From positions 1 to 32,322 of the forward strand of contig JBCCEF010000033.1 in assembly GCA_039030395.1 (NCBI GenBank): a DNA stretch of 32,322 nt, written 5' to 3'. Within the stretch, counting starts at the first letter, position 1, and the number at the start of each line of letters is the position of its first letter. The notes under the pieces are model-generated. The model ran no database searches. It saw only the letters and a list, made by a program, of their open reading frames with translations, and was not told the origin of the DNA. The stretch comes from Acidobacteriota bacterium. GTDB taxonomy: Bacteria > Acidobacteriota > Thermoanaerobaculia > Multivoradales > JBCCEF01. A program made the translations under genes and the position numbers. Shown here piece after piece: positions 26,566 to 32,322 of the stretch.

Positions 26566-28086
26566 GTGGCCGCGAACGGTTTTATCCAACTCGCAGCCTT
26601 GCCGGCAGGCGTGTACTCGCTGGAGGTGACGAGACCGGGCTACGTCCCGACGGTCGAAAGTCCCCTGGAAGTATGGGAGAAAAAAGAGGTGCGGTTGCGC
26701 GATCCCATCGTCCTCGAACGTCCTTTGACCCTGGATGTGGTGGTCACGCCGCCTCTCGACTGGCTGGATCGACCATGGAAGTTGCGCCTCTCTCGTGCTT
26801 CGCGGCTCACCGGCACCTATGACGGAATGCCGGTTTTCGACGGCCCTATCGACGAGAGGGGGCAAGCCCGAATTCCCGACCAATCGGCTGGAATATACAC
26901 GTTGCAGATCATCGACTCGGTTGGGAATCCATTGTTCGGCGAGCTCGATCGCGAGATCAGCGGGCTGGGGAAAGCTGAGATCCGCATCGATCTCGACCTA
27001 TTGGTGGTGCGCGGAACTCTTACCTACCAAGAGGAGCCGGTGACCGCCAGTCTTTGGTTTGGGCTTCGGTATGGCGGTATCCGTAGCGAAATGGCCGCGG
27101 ATCTCGAAGGGAACTTCAGCGGCGTGCTGCCGAATCCCGGCTGGTGGATCGCGGAGATCGACGCTCCGAGCATCGGCGTCACAGGGTACTGGGTGCAGGT
27201 CGAAGTGGAACCCGATTCGCGCGGCGAAGCCGAGGTAGAGATCGCCCTGCCCGATACGGAGGTCACGGGCCGGGTGGTCGATGGTGACGGACTTCCCGTG
27301 GCTGGCGCGGAAGTGATCGTGGGTACCTCTAGGTGGGGCCGTGAGACGGAGACGGACGCTGAAGGAGCCTTTCGGATCGCCGTTCTCGAGCCCGGCCCGG
27401 CGGGTATCTCAGCCAGCCACCGGCGGGCTGGCGTCGAGCGCACGAGTGATGCCCAGGAGATCCTCATCGACGAGGAGCAGCCGACTCCCCCGGTGGAGCT
27501 TGTGTTGCGGGATCGCAAGGCGTTCCAGGGGCGGGTGTTTTCCGAGCGCGGGCCGGTACCTGGGGCCCTTGTGGCTGTAGGCACCATCGAACCCCGGGAG
27601 GCCGCCGGGCAGCAGGAAACTCGATCCGACGTCGAGGGCCGCTTTTCGGTCGACTTGCCATCGAAGAGTCAGCGTCTCCGGGCAATTGTCGCACCGCCGG
27701 GCCATGCCCTTCGGGCCTTCGATCTGTCGGTTGCCGACACGTTGGAGTTGGCGGTTCCGGTGATCGGGGGAACCGTGGTCCTGGGTTTGGACCTCAACGT
27801 CGATCCCCACAGCGCCCGCGAGTTCGAAGGGTGGCTGTTGTATCAGGATGGACTTGCCTTGCCCGATTCGGTTCTTCGCCAGTGGACGCGCGGTCACGGC
27901 ATGACCTGGGGGGCTGGGACTGGAGAACTGCTAATTCCTCAACTTGCCCCGGGGCTCTACCGCCTCTGTCGCCTGCCGAAAGGCCGCTTCTTGGGTTGGG
28001 AGCCGCCCACGCCGATCGCTTGCGACGAGGGCTTTCTCTCACCAGGCGGTCGGCTCAGACTGGAGCTGCCCCGGACTTCCAAGTAG
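26566..28086 (+). CDS. Carboxypeptidase-regulatory-like domain protein, apparently 5'-truncated
   Basis: 506 residues from GTG 26566, which has GGAGG 5 nt upstream. The protein is all-beta, with repeated units of the carboxypeptidase regulatory (transthyretin-like) fold, e.g. VTGRVVDGDGLPVAGAEVIV with TETDAEGAFRIAVLEPG, and FQGRVFSERGPVPGALVAVG with DVEGRFSVDLPS. It begins in the middle of such a unit (LAALPAGVYSLEVTRPGYVP is normally the second half) and has no signal peptide, although this protein type is normally exported. Codon use is less GC-biased than in neighbours (ATA, TTG and AAT codons occur). It is most simply explained as the 3' remnant of a longer gene cut by arrival of the chrA/copA block. 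It may be a pseudogene. Confidence 0.65.
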   Translation: MAANGFIQLAALPAGVYSLEVTRPGYVPTVESPLEVWEKKEVRLRDPIVLERPLTLDVVVTPPLDWLDRPWKLRLSRASRLTGTYDGMPVFDGPIDERGQARIPDQSAGIYTLQIIDSVGNPLFGELDREISGLGKAEIRIDLDLLVVRGTLTYQEEPVTASLWFGLRYGGIRSEMAADLEGNFSGVLPNPGWWIAEIDAPSIGVTGYWVQVEVEPDSRGEAEVEIALPDTEVTGRVVDGDGLPVAGAEVIVGTSRWGRETETDAEGAFRIAVLEPGPAGISASHRRAGVERTSDAQEILIDEEQPTPPVELVLRDRKAFQGRVFSERGPVPGALVAVGTIEPREAAGQQETRSDVEGRFSVDLPSKSQRLRAIVAPPGHALRAFDLSVADTLELAVPVIGGTVVLGLDLNVDPHSAREFEGWLLYQDGLALPDSVLRQWTRGHGMTWGAGTGELLIPQLAPGLYRLCRLPKGRFLGWEPPTPIACDEGFLSPGGRLRLELPRTSK

Positions 28087-28097
28087 CTCCGCGAACA

Positions 28098-29027
28098 TCA
28101 GTCGAAGAGCAACACCACTCCGAGCACCGCCAGTCCCGCCCCCAGCCAGCCGCCCGGGCCGACTCTTTCTTTCCCGAGGAGGACGACGACGGGGATGATG
28201 AGAATGGGCGTCGTCGCCATCAGGCTGGCGGCGACGCCGGTGGCCGTGTAGCGAATGGCGAGGAGCGATAGGGACACCCCGAGGAAGGGGCCGAAGAAGG
28301 CGCCAATCGCCGTATGGCCGAGGGCGCGCCGCTCGCCGAGGGCGTAGACCACCCGACCCCATCGGCCGAGCAGGGTGAACAACACCAGGTAGCCGGCGGT
28401 GCCCGCCAGCACGCGGATCTGGGTGGCGGCGAAGGGGTCGTATTCGCCCATGCCGAGTTTGCTCAGGACCAAACCGCCGGCTTGTCCCAAGGCGCCGCCC
28501 AGGCCGAGGAGTACGCCCCAGCCGATGTTGCGAGTGGCCGCCGGCGTCGCGTGCTCGGCAGTGCCGGATCGGCGCCGCTCGAGCACCGCCCAGCCCACGC
28601 CGAAGACCGTCAGGGTCATGCCCAGCAGATTCCGCGGCGAGAGCACCTCGCCCAGCAGCCACCAACCGATCACCACCGTCAGCGGCGGTGCCAGCGCCAT
28701 CATCAGGGTGGAGAGTCGCGGACCGATCACCACGAAGGCGCGGAACAGGCAGAGGTCGCCGAAGGTGAAGCCCACCAGGCCCGAGATCGACAGCCAGAGC
28801 CAGGCGTGACCGGAGGCATCGAGGGGCAGCGCCTGGCCGCGCAGGAACCAGCCGGCGCCGGCGCCCAGGGCGATCGCCATCGGCAGCCGCAAGAGGTTGA
28901 CGGTGAGCGAGCCGATGCGCTTGCCGGCGGCTTCGAAGGAGAGAGCCGTCAGCACCCAGCAGCCGGCGGTGCCGAGGGCGGCCAGCTCGCCGGCGTGGGG
29001 GAAGGGCGGGATCGGAGGCGCGGGCAT
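28098..29027 (-). CDS. EamA/DMT-family transporter
   Basis: 309 residues with about ten hydrophobic helices arranged as two EamA repeats (about 12-145 and 170-309). Features include GFTFGDLCLFRAFVVIGPRL and PILIIPVVVLLGKERVGPGG, the latter a typical repeat end (P-x-x-x-x-x-x-x-x-G-E-x-x). Proteins of this superfamily export amino acids, nucleotides or other metabolites; the substrate cannot be read from sequence. The gene is convergent with the preceding one (11-bp gap). The ATG lies 6 nt after a possible -10 box and has no close ribosome binding site, so the mRNA may be leaderless. Confidence 0.88.
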   Translation of the reverse strand: MPAPPIPPFPHAGELAALGTAGCWVLTALSFEAAGKRIGSLTVNLLRLPMAIALGAGAGWFLRGQALPLDASGHAWLWLSISGLVGFTFGDLCLFRAFVVIGPRLSTLMMALAPPLTVVIGWWLLGEVLSPRNLLGMTLTVFGVGWAVLERRRSGTAEHATPAATRNIGWGVLLGLGGALGQAGGLVLSKLGMGEYDPFAATQIRVLAGTAGYLVLFTLLGRWGRVVYALGERRALGHTAIGAFFGPFLGVSLSLLAIRYTATGVAASLMATTPILIIPVVVLLGKERVGPGGWLGAGLAVLGVVLLFD

Positions 29028-29033
29028 CGCGCA

Positions 29034-29039
29034 AGTTTA
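29034..29039 (-). promoter_or_regulatory. Possible -10 box, leaderless EamA gene
   Basis: TAAACT on the minus strand ends 6 nt before the ATG at 29027. No clear -35 was found. Confidence 0.3.
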
Positions 29040-29071
29040 GTGCTCCTCTACCGCACGCGGACGCTCAGGGA

Positions 29072-29250
29072 TCACCGCAAGTTCACCAACGGTTCATTCG
29101 CTCTCGCTTCTCCCGGCCGTTCGATGGCGAGCGGGGCGTAGAACCCTTCGGCGCCCCGCTCGTCCAGCGGTTGCCGCAGGCCGGCGGTGAAGGAGACGGT
29201 GCGCCAGCGAGGGAGGGCGCCGTCGGTCCTGATTCCGGGCCTAACGGCAG
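29072..29250 (-). pseudogene. Possible remnant of a decayed coding sequence
   Basis: This minus-strand frame of about 58 codons runs from a TAG to a TGA without an ATG, GTG or TTG near its beginning. Third positions are almost all G or C, as in true genes here. The most protein-like part reads RWRTVSFTAGLRQPLDERGA then EGFYAPLAI. No homology is recognised. The 238-bp gap between the EamA gene and hemW otherwise holds only their promoters. Confidence 0.25.
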
Positions 29251-29252
29251 GC

Positions 29253-29258
29253 TAGGAT
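29253..29258 (+). promoter_or_regulatory. Possible -10 box, leaderless hemW
   Basis: TAGGAT ends 7 nt before the ATG at 29266 and no ribosome binding site is visible. The -35 region (CTGATT, 18 nt upstream) is weak. Confidence 0.3.
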
Positions 29259-29265
29259 CGAGATC

Positions 29266-30432
29266 ATGCTCGCCTCGGCGCCGGTCGATCCCGGCCTCTA
29301 CGTCCACGTTCCCTTCTGCTCGGCGGTCTGTCCGTACTGCGACTTCGCCGTGATGGTGGGTGGGGAGCGGCGGCGGCAGCTCTTCGTCGAGGTGCTCTCC
29401 CGGGAGATTGCCCTACGGGCGGCGACGGTTTCTTCTTGGCGCTTCGACACCCTCTACTTTGGGGGCGGCACCCCGTCGGCGCTGGCGCCGGAGCGGCTGG
29501 CGGAGATTCTGCGGGAGCTACGCGGGGTCTTCTCCTTCGCGGCGGGTCACCGCACGTTCTTCGAAGCCAATCCCGAGGACGTGACCGAGGAGTCCCTCGC
29601 CGCCTGGCGCGAGCTGGGAGTGGATACCCTGAGCCTGGGAGTCCAGTCCTTTGATCCCGAAGCGCTCTCGTTCCTCGGCCGCCGGCACGGTCCGGAGGTG
29701 GCGCGGCGATCCGTGGAACGTGCCGTGGAGGCTGGTTTCCGGACGGTGTCGGTGGATCTCATCTTCGGTCTCGAAGGTCAGACCGAGGAGCGCTGGCGTC
29801 GGGATCTGGAGACCGCCGTCGCCCTCGCCCCGCAGCACGTTTCCTGCTACCAGCTCACCATCCACCGAGGGACGCCCTTCGCCCGCCGGCAGGCGGCCGG
29901 TACCCTGCGGGAGATGGAGGAAGGGGAGCAGGCCAGGCTCTTCGCCCTGACCCACGAGGTGCTCTCCGCCGGTGCCTTCGAGGCCTACGAGGTATCGAAC
30001 TTTGCCCGCGGGCCGGAACATCGCTCGGCCCACAACCGGAAGTACTGGGACCACACGCCGTATCTCGGCCTCGGCCCTTCGGCCCACTCCTTCGATGGCC
30101 GTCGCCGAAGCTGGAATGAGCGCCGCCTGAGCCCCTGGCGCGGGCATATCGAGCGGGGCGAGATTCCCGAAGCAGGTCACGAGGAGTTGGCGCTCGCCGA
30201 ACTGGCCCTGGAGCGGCTGATGCTCGCCCTGCGCACTCCCGCGGGGCTCGATCTCGGCGACTTTGAGCGGCGCTACGGAGTGGACCTGGCGGCCGCTAAC
30301 GGCCCCCGTTTCGCCGCCTGGATGGAAGAGGGGTTGATCCGCGATGAGCCGGGCCGCCTCGCCCCCACACGCGCCGGTCTGGCGGTGGCGGACGGCCTGG
30401 TGCGGGAGATCGAGCTGCCCTCGGTGCCCTAG
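29266..30432 (+). CDS. hemW: Radical SAM heme chaperone HemW
   Basis: 388 residues. The radical SAM cluster motif C18-x3-C22-x2-C25 sits in YVHVPFCSAVCPYCDF, followed by the SAM-binding FGGGTPSAL, the FEANPEDVTEESL strand, SLGVQSFDPEAL, DLIFGLEGQTEERW, and the HemW-specific HNRKYWDHTPYLGLGPSAHS. A C-terminal winged-helix-like HemW domain follows (about 300-388). HemW proteins bind heme and deliver it to target enzymes such as respiratory reductases. They are often mis-annotated as coproporphyrinogen III oxidase (HemN), but HemN has a different cysteine pattern with an extra Cys. The stop codon forms the base of a 25-bp hairpin. Confidence 0.94.
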   Translation: MLASAPVDPGLYVHVPFCSAVCPYCDFAVMVGGERRRQLFVEVLSREIALRAATVSSWRFDTLYFGGGTPSALAPERLAEILRELRGVFSFAAGHRTFFEANPEDVTEESLAAWRELGVDTLSLGVQSFDPEALSFLGRRHGPEVARRSVERAVEAGFRTVSVDLIFGLEGQTEERWRRDLETAVALAPQHVSCYQLTIHRGTPFARRQAAGTLREMEEGEQARLFALTHEVLSAGAFEAYEVSNFARGPEHRSAHNRKYWDHTPYLGLGPSAHSFDGRRRSWNERRLSPWRGHIERGEIPEAGHEELALAELALERLMLALRTPAGLDLGDFERRYGVDLAAANGPRFAAWMEEGLIRDEPGRLAPTRAGLAVADGLVREIELPSVP

Positions 30433-30495
30433 CCCGGCCTTCTCACCGGCGACCGTAGGGAGAGGCCGTAGGTCGCCGGTGAGAAGGTCGGGCTA
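30430..30495. repeat. 25-bp palindrome at the hemW 3' end
   Basis: The arms 30430-30454 and 30471-30495 are complementary over all 25 positions when one G-U pair is allowed, around a 16-nt loop. The left arm starts at the hemW stop TAG. No U tract follows. The ends (TAGCCC-x2-CCTTCTC and GAGAAGG-x2-GGGCTA) resemble those of the element at 1149-1329. Confidence 0.75.
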
Positions 30496-30741
30496 GCTGG
30501 CTGGACCCTCGGAGTCCGGCAGCCTGAAACGGTTTTGCCTTCTCGCGCCACTCCTTTTTGAACCGAGGCTTGACGTGCGATCAACGGCCTCGATTCCGGC
30601 TGCGGGCAAGGAGAGGATTCCTCCTCCTGCCGACCCACAGCGGCGCAGGTTCGCAAGCGAAAAATTTTGGGAGGGATGTCGGCGGTCGGGCTCGTGCGCA
30701 GGCTCGGCCGCCGTCTTGTTTGAGACGAGTTTCTTGTGCAG
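30496..30741. other. Intergenic region between convergent hemW and acid phosphatase
   Basis: No gene is supported. The region is less GC-rich than its surroundings in places (GAAAAATTTTGG at 30659-30670). It contains a GC-rich hairpin near the phosphatase end, annotated separately. Confidence 0.4.
30659..30713 (-). terminator. Terminator of the acid phosphatase gene
   Basis: CGGCGG (30680-30685) pairs with CCGCCG (30708-30713), and the stem continues imperfectly inward through the CG and GC pairs. On the minus strand it is followed, about 9 nt later, by CAAAATTTTTCGC. On the plus strand TCTTGTTT follows, so it may work both ways. Confidence 0.5.
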
Positions 30742-31542
30742 CTAGTCGCGCGGATTTCTGCGCCAACCGCCGTACAGCGGATTCGGCACGATGAAGAAGC
30801 GTTCGCCGAAGGCGCTGAAGGCCCCATCCGGCTCGAATCGCAGCTCTTGATCGAGGTTCGGGAAGTCGGTGATCGCGTCGCCCACCCACACCAGGATCTC
30901 CGCCGGCGCCATGCCCTCCTTAGCGGTGCCGTTCTCTACCCGTTCCCAGCGCGGCTCTTTCTGGGAATCGTCGGTGCGGCAGAGGATCACGTCGAAGGGC
31001 AGGTCGCGAGCGTGGAAGTTGTCTTCCGTCGCCGGGCAGGAGTGCTGTGAGCGATTGGTGACGATGGCGATTTTGCCGCCCATCTCCCGCACCCGCTGGA
31101 GGAAGGGCAGGGCGCCGCGCAGGGCCGGCGCCTGGCGGCTCTCCACCCATTCGCGCCAGGAGTTTTCCTCCAGGCCGGTGCCGCCTCGCGCCTTCTCGTA
31201 GGGCGAGTTGCTCAGCACCGTTTCGTCGCCGTCGAGGGCCACCGCCCAGGTGCCCGGCGCACGCCCGTCGGCGAGTTTTTCCACCTGCGCCAGGGCGAGC
31301 TGGTAGACCTGGTAGAGCGCCGCCTGGTACTCGGCGGAATTGCGCACCCAGTGCACCCGGTCGGGCATCGGCGGGTCGGTGGTCTCTGTGGTGGGATTCG
31401 CCTCGGCCGGCGACGCTGCGGTGACCTCCGGCAGCGGTTCGATCGGCACGGTCTTGTCCGGGCCATTGAGACCCGAGCCGTTGAGAATGGTGCAGCCTTG
31501 TAGCAGGAACGCGAGGGCGATCAAGGGGAGGGTCGCGCGCAT
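30742..31542 (-). CDS. HAD-superfamily acid phosphatase lipoprotein, e(P4)-like
   Basis: 266 residues. A lipoprotein signal with lipobox L-Q-G-C17 implies outer-membrane or periplasmic anchoring. After a Pro/Thr-rich linker (about 30-60), the class C acid phosphatase/5'-nucleotidase domain begins. HAD motif I is ALDGDETVLSNS (D104, D106, T108; DxDxT), motif II is KIAIVTNRS, and motif IV is WVGDAITDFPNL (219-230). The Haemophilus e(P4) homologue dephosphorylates nucleotides such as NMN for uptake, so nucleotide salvage is a reasonable inference. GGAG about 10 nt before ATG 31542 supports the start. It is convergent with hemW. Confidence 0.9.
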   Translation of the reverse strand: MRATLPLIALAFLLQGCTILNGSGLNGPDKTVPIEPLPEVTAASPAEANPTTETTDPPMPDRVHWVRNSAEYQAALYQVYQLALAQVEKLADGRAPGTWAVALDGDETVLSNSPYEKARGGTGLEENSWREWVESRQAPALRGALPFLQRVREMGGKIAIVTNRSQHSCPATEDNFHARDLPFDVILCRTDDSQKEPRWERVENGTAKEGMAPAEILVWVGDAITDFPNLDQELRFEPDGAFSAFGERFFIVPNPLYGGWRRNPRD

Positions 31543-31701
31543 CGGGGTTTCTCCGGAGGAAAGCGGTTCGTCGGTATTTCAAGTCCCGTCGCTGGTGTGA
31601 CTCAAGGTCTTCAGGACGACCCTGGCGAGCGACGAGACGAAGAGGTCACTGAAGTCGGCGAAAGCCTATCAGTCATCGCTCGCGGGGGATCCGCTAGGGC
31701 G

Positions 31702-31707
31702 TACAAT
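31702..31707 (+). promoter_or_regulatory. Possible -10 box, leaderless thioesterase gene
   Basis: TACAAT (5 of 6 consensus bases) ends 6 nt before the ATG at 31714. There is no ribosome binding site. The -35 region is not recognisable. Confidence 0.4.
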
Positions 31708-31713
31708 AGGTCC

Positions 31714-32046
31714 ATGGCTTTTTTCAATGAGTCGCTCGGCCTTCGCCCCGGCGGCGACGACCAGACCGTCCTGCTCGACACTCGGCCGGAGCATCAGGTG
31801 GCGCCGGAGACCATCCACTTCGCCGTGCTCACCACTCTGGCGGAGGTGTCCGCGGCGCGCGCCGTGGCGGCTTCGGCGGTGCCGGTGGAAGTGAACGTCA
31901 GCCTGCTGCGGCGGGCTGTGCCGGGCCGCCTCGAAGGCAAGGGCATTGTGCTCAAGCGCGGCCGCACCCTGGCTTTCACGGAAGGCGAGGTGCGACAGGA
32001 CGGCAAGCTGGTGGCGAAGGCGGCCATCACCTTTGCGGTCTTGTAG
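31714..32046 (+). CDS. PaaI-like hotdog-fold thioesterase
   Basis: 110 residues from ATG 31714; longer in-frame starts upstream lie in sequence without conserved content. The hotdog pattern is visible: a beta strand, then HQVAPETIHFAVLTTLAEVS (the long central helix), then VPVEVNVSLLRRAVPGRLEG and LAFTEGEVRQDGKLVAKAAI, the strands of the thioesterase core. Such proteins hydrolyse acyl-CoA thioesters as dimers or tetramers, and the substrate is not predictable here. The length is short for the family, whose members are mostly 120-160 residues, because the N-terminal region is reduced. It is the last gene before the structured non-coding end of the window. Confidence 0.8.
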   Translation: MAFFNESLGLRPGGDDQTVLLDTRPEHQVAPETIHFAVLTTLAEVSAARAVAASAVPVEVNVSLLRRAVPGRLEGKGIVLKRGRTLAFTEGEVRQDGKLVAKAAITFAVL

Positions 32047-32322
32047 AAGCCGGTCTAGGAGCCCGTGGTGCAAGTCCCGTGGGTCGCGCGCATGGGTCTT
32101 ACGGCCCTCCGGCCAGGCGCGACGGGGGGGGGATGCGGGGTCAGCGTTGACGAGGAGCAACGCAGCCGCAGGGCCGTAACCCCCATGCGCCCTTCGGGTT
32201 GGGGCGGTTTGCCACCGGCCGCTGCGTTGCCGAAGCTCAACGATGGCACCGCATCGCCTGCGCTTCGACGCCTTGCGGACGGAGGCAAAGCGCTCCCAAC
32301 GCGACCCGCGGGAATTTCACCA
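32047..32322. repeat. Structured non-coding sequence, possible dispersed repeat or RNA
   Basis: No coding frame is convincing. Nested complementarity spans nearly all of it: 32076-32088 with 32300-32312 (12 of 13, the exception a G-U pair); 32088-32108 with 32170-32190 (19 of 21); GTCGCGC 32083-32089 with GCGCGAC 32117-32123; GCGTTG 32144-32149 with CAACGC 32158-32163; and GCAACGCAGC 32157-32166 with GCTGCGTTGC 32221-32230. Some of these compete. An eight-base G run lies near 32124. The motif GGTGCAAGTCC (32067-32077) resembles sequence near group II intron 5' regions, but no other intron part was identified. Confidence 0.45.

Noticed and set aside
29266-30432. Calling hemW an oxygen-independent coproporphyrinogen III oxidase
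   Set aside because: The CSAVCPYCDF cysteine pattern and the HNRKYW segment fit HemW; the additional HemN cysteine is missing.
30429-30827. A 132-codon minus-strand frame between hemW and the acid phosphatase
   Set aside because: It runs through two hairpins, is Ser/Arg/Pro-rich and overlaps the phosphatase end without conserved features.
32055-32288. Short open frames within the right-edge region
   Set aside because: They have no homology features, and their sequence is constrained by palindromes, not codons.

Overview
This is a GC-rich, gene-dense bacterial chromosome segment. A BamE-like domain, a lipobox acid phosphatase, secreted zinc peptidases and the rpsU-mutS2-dnaG-rpoD order point to a Gram-negative bacterium. 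The combination (long HflX, fused E1 dehydrogenase, a peptidase ending in an FESGD-type tail) fits Acidobacteriota, perhaps a Thermoanaerobaculia-like lineage. That placement is inferred from gene content, not measured.

Layout. 1-701: 3' end of a coiled-coil/TPR/BamE-like protein. 731-7819: a 'macromolecular synthesis' cluster, rpsU, a large palindromic spacer, mutS2, dnaG (4 bp after mutS2), rpoD, then tRNA-Asn with its own promoter. 7902-11176: an enoyl-CoA hydratase/isomerase and a single-chain E1 alpha+beta 2-oxoacid dehydrogenase. 11265-15589 (minus strand): a secreted M4/M36-like metallopeptidase, the GTPase HflX and a LON-substrate-binding-domain protein, the last two separated by one in-frame TAG. 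16007-20529: a MutS-family ATPase translationally coupled to a secreted metallopeptidase/alpha-beta-hydrolase fusion. 20497-21310 (minus): a small HExxH protein and an overlapping 84-residue protein. 21440-21838: a DoxX-like membrane protein. 22018-26542: a metal-resistance block with copA-smr on the minus strand and chrA divergent. 26566-28086: an apparently 5'-truncated carboxypeptidase-regulatory-like protein. 28098-32046: an EamA transporter, hemW, an acid phosphatase and a hotdog thioesterase. 32047-32322: non-coding, heavily self-complementary DNA.

Most unusual features: (i) several long palindromic intergenic elements, two with the same TAGCCC..CCTTCTC termini; (ii) a TATA-rich palindrome and terminator-like hairpins inside the 3' part of dnaG, upstream of rpoD; (iii) HflX homology that reads back without a usual start codon to the stop of the preceding gene; (iv) the peptidase-hydrolase fusion coupled to an orphan MutS-like ATPase; (v) a recurring arrangement in which a -10 box lies 6-7 nt from the ATG and no ribosome binding site is visible, suggesting leaderless transcripts; (vi) a large structured element at the right edge. 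No CRISPR array, transposase or phage gene was seen.
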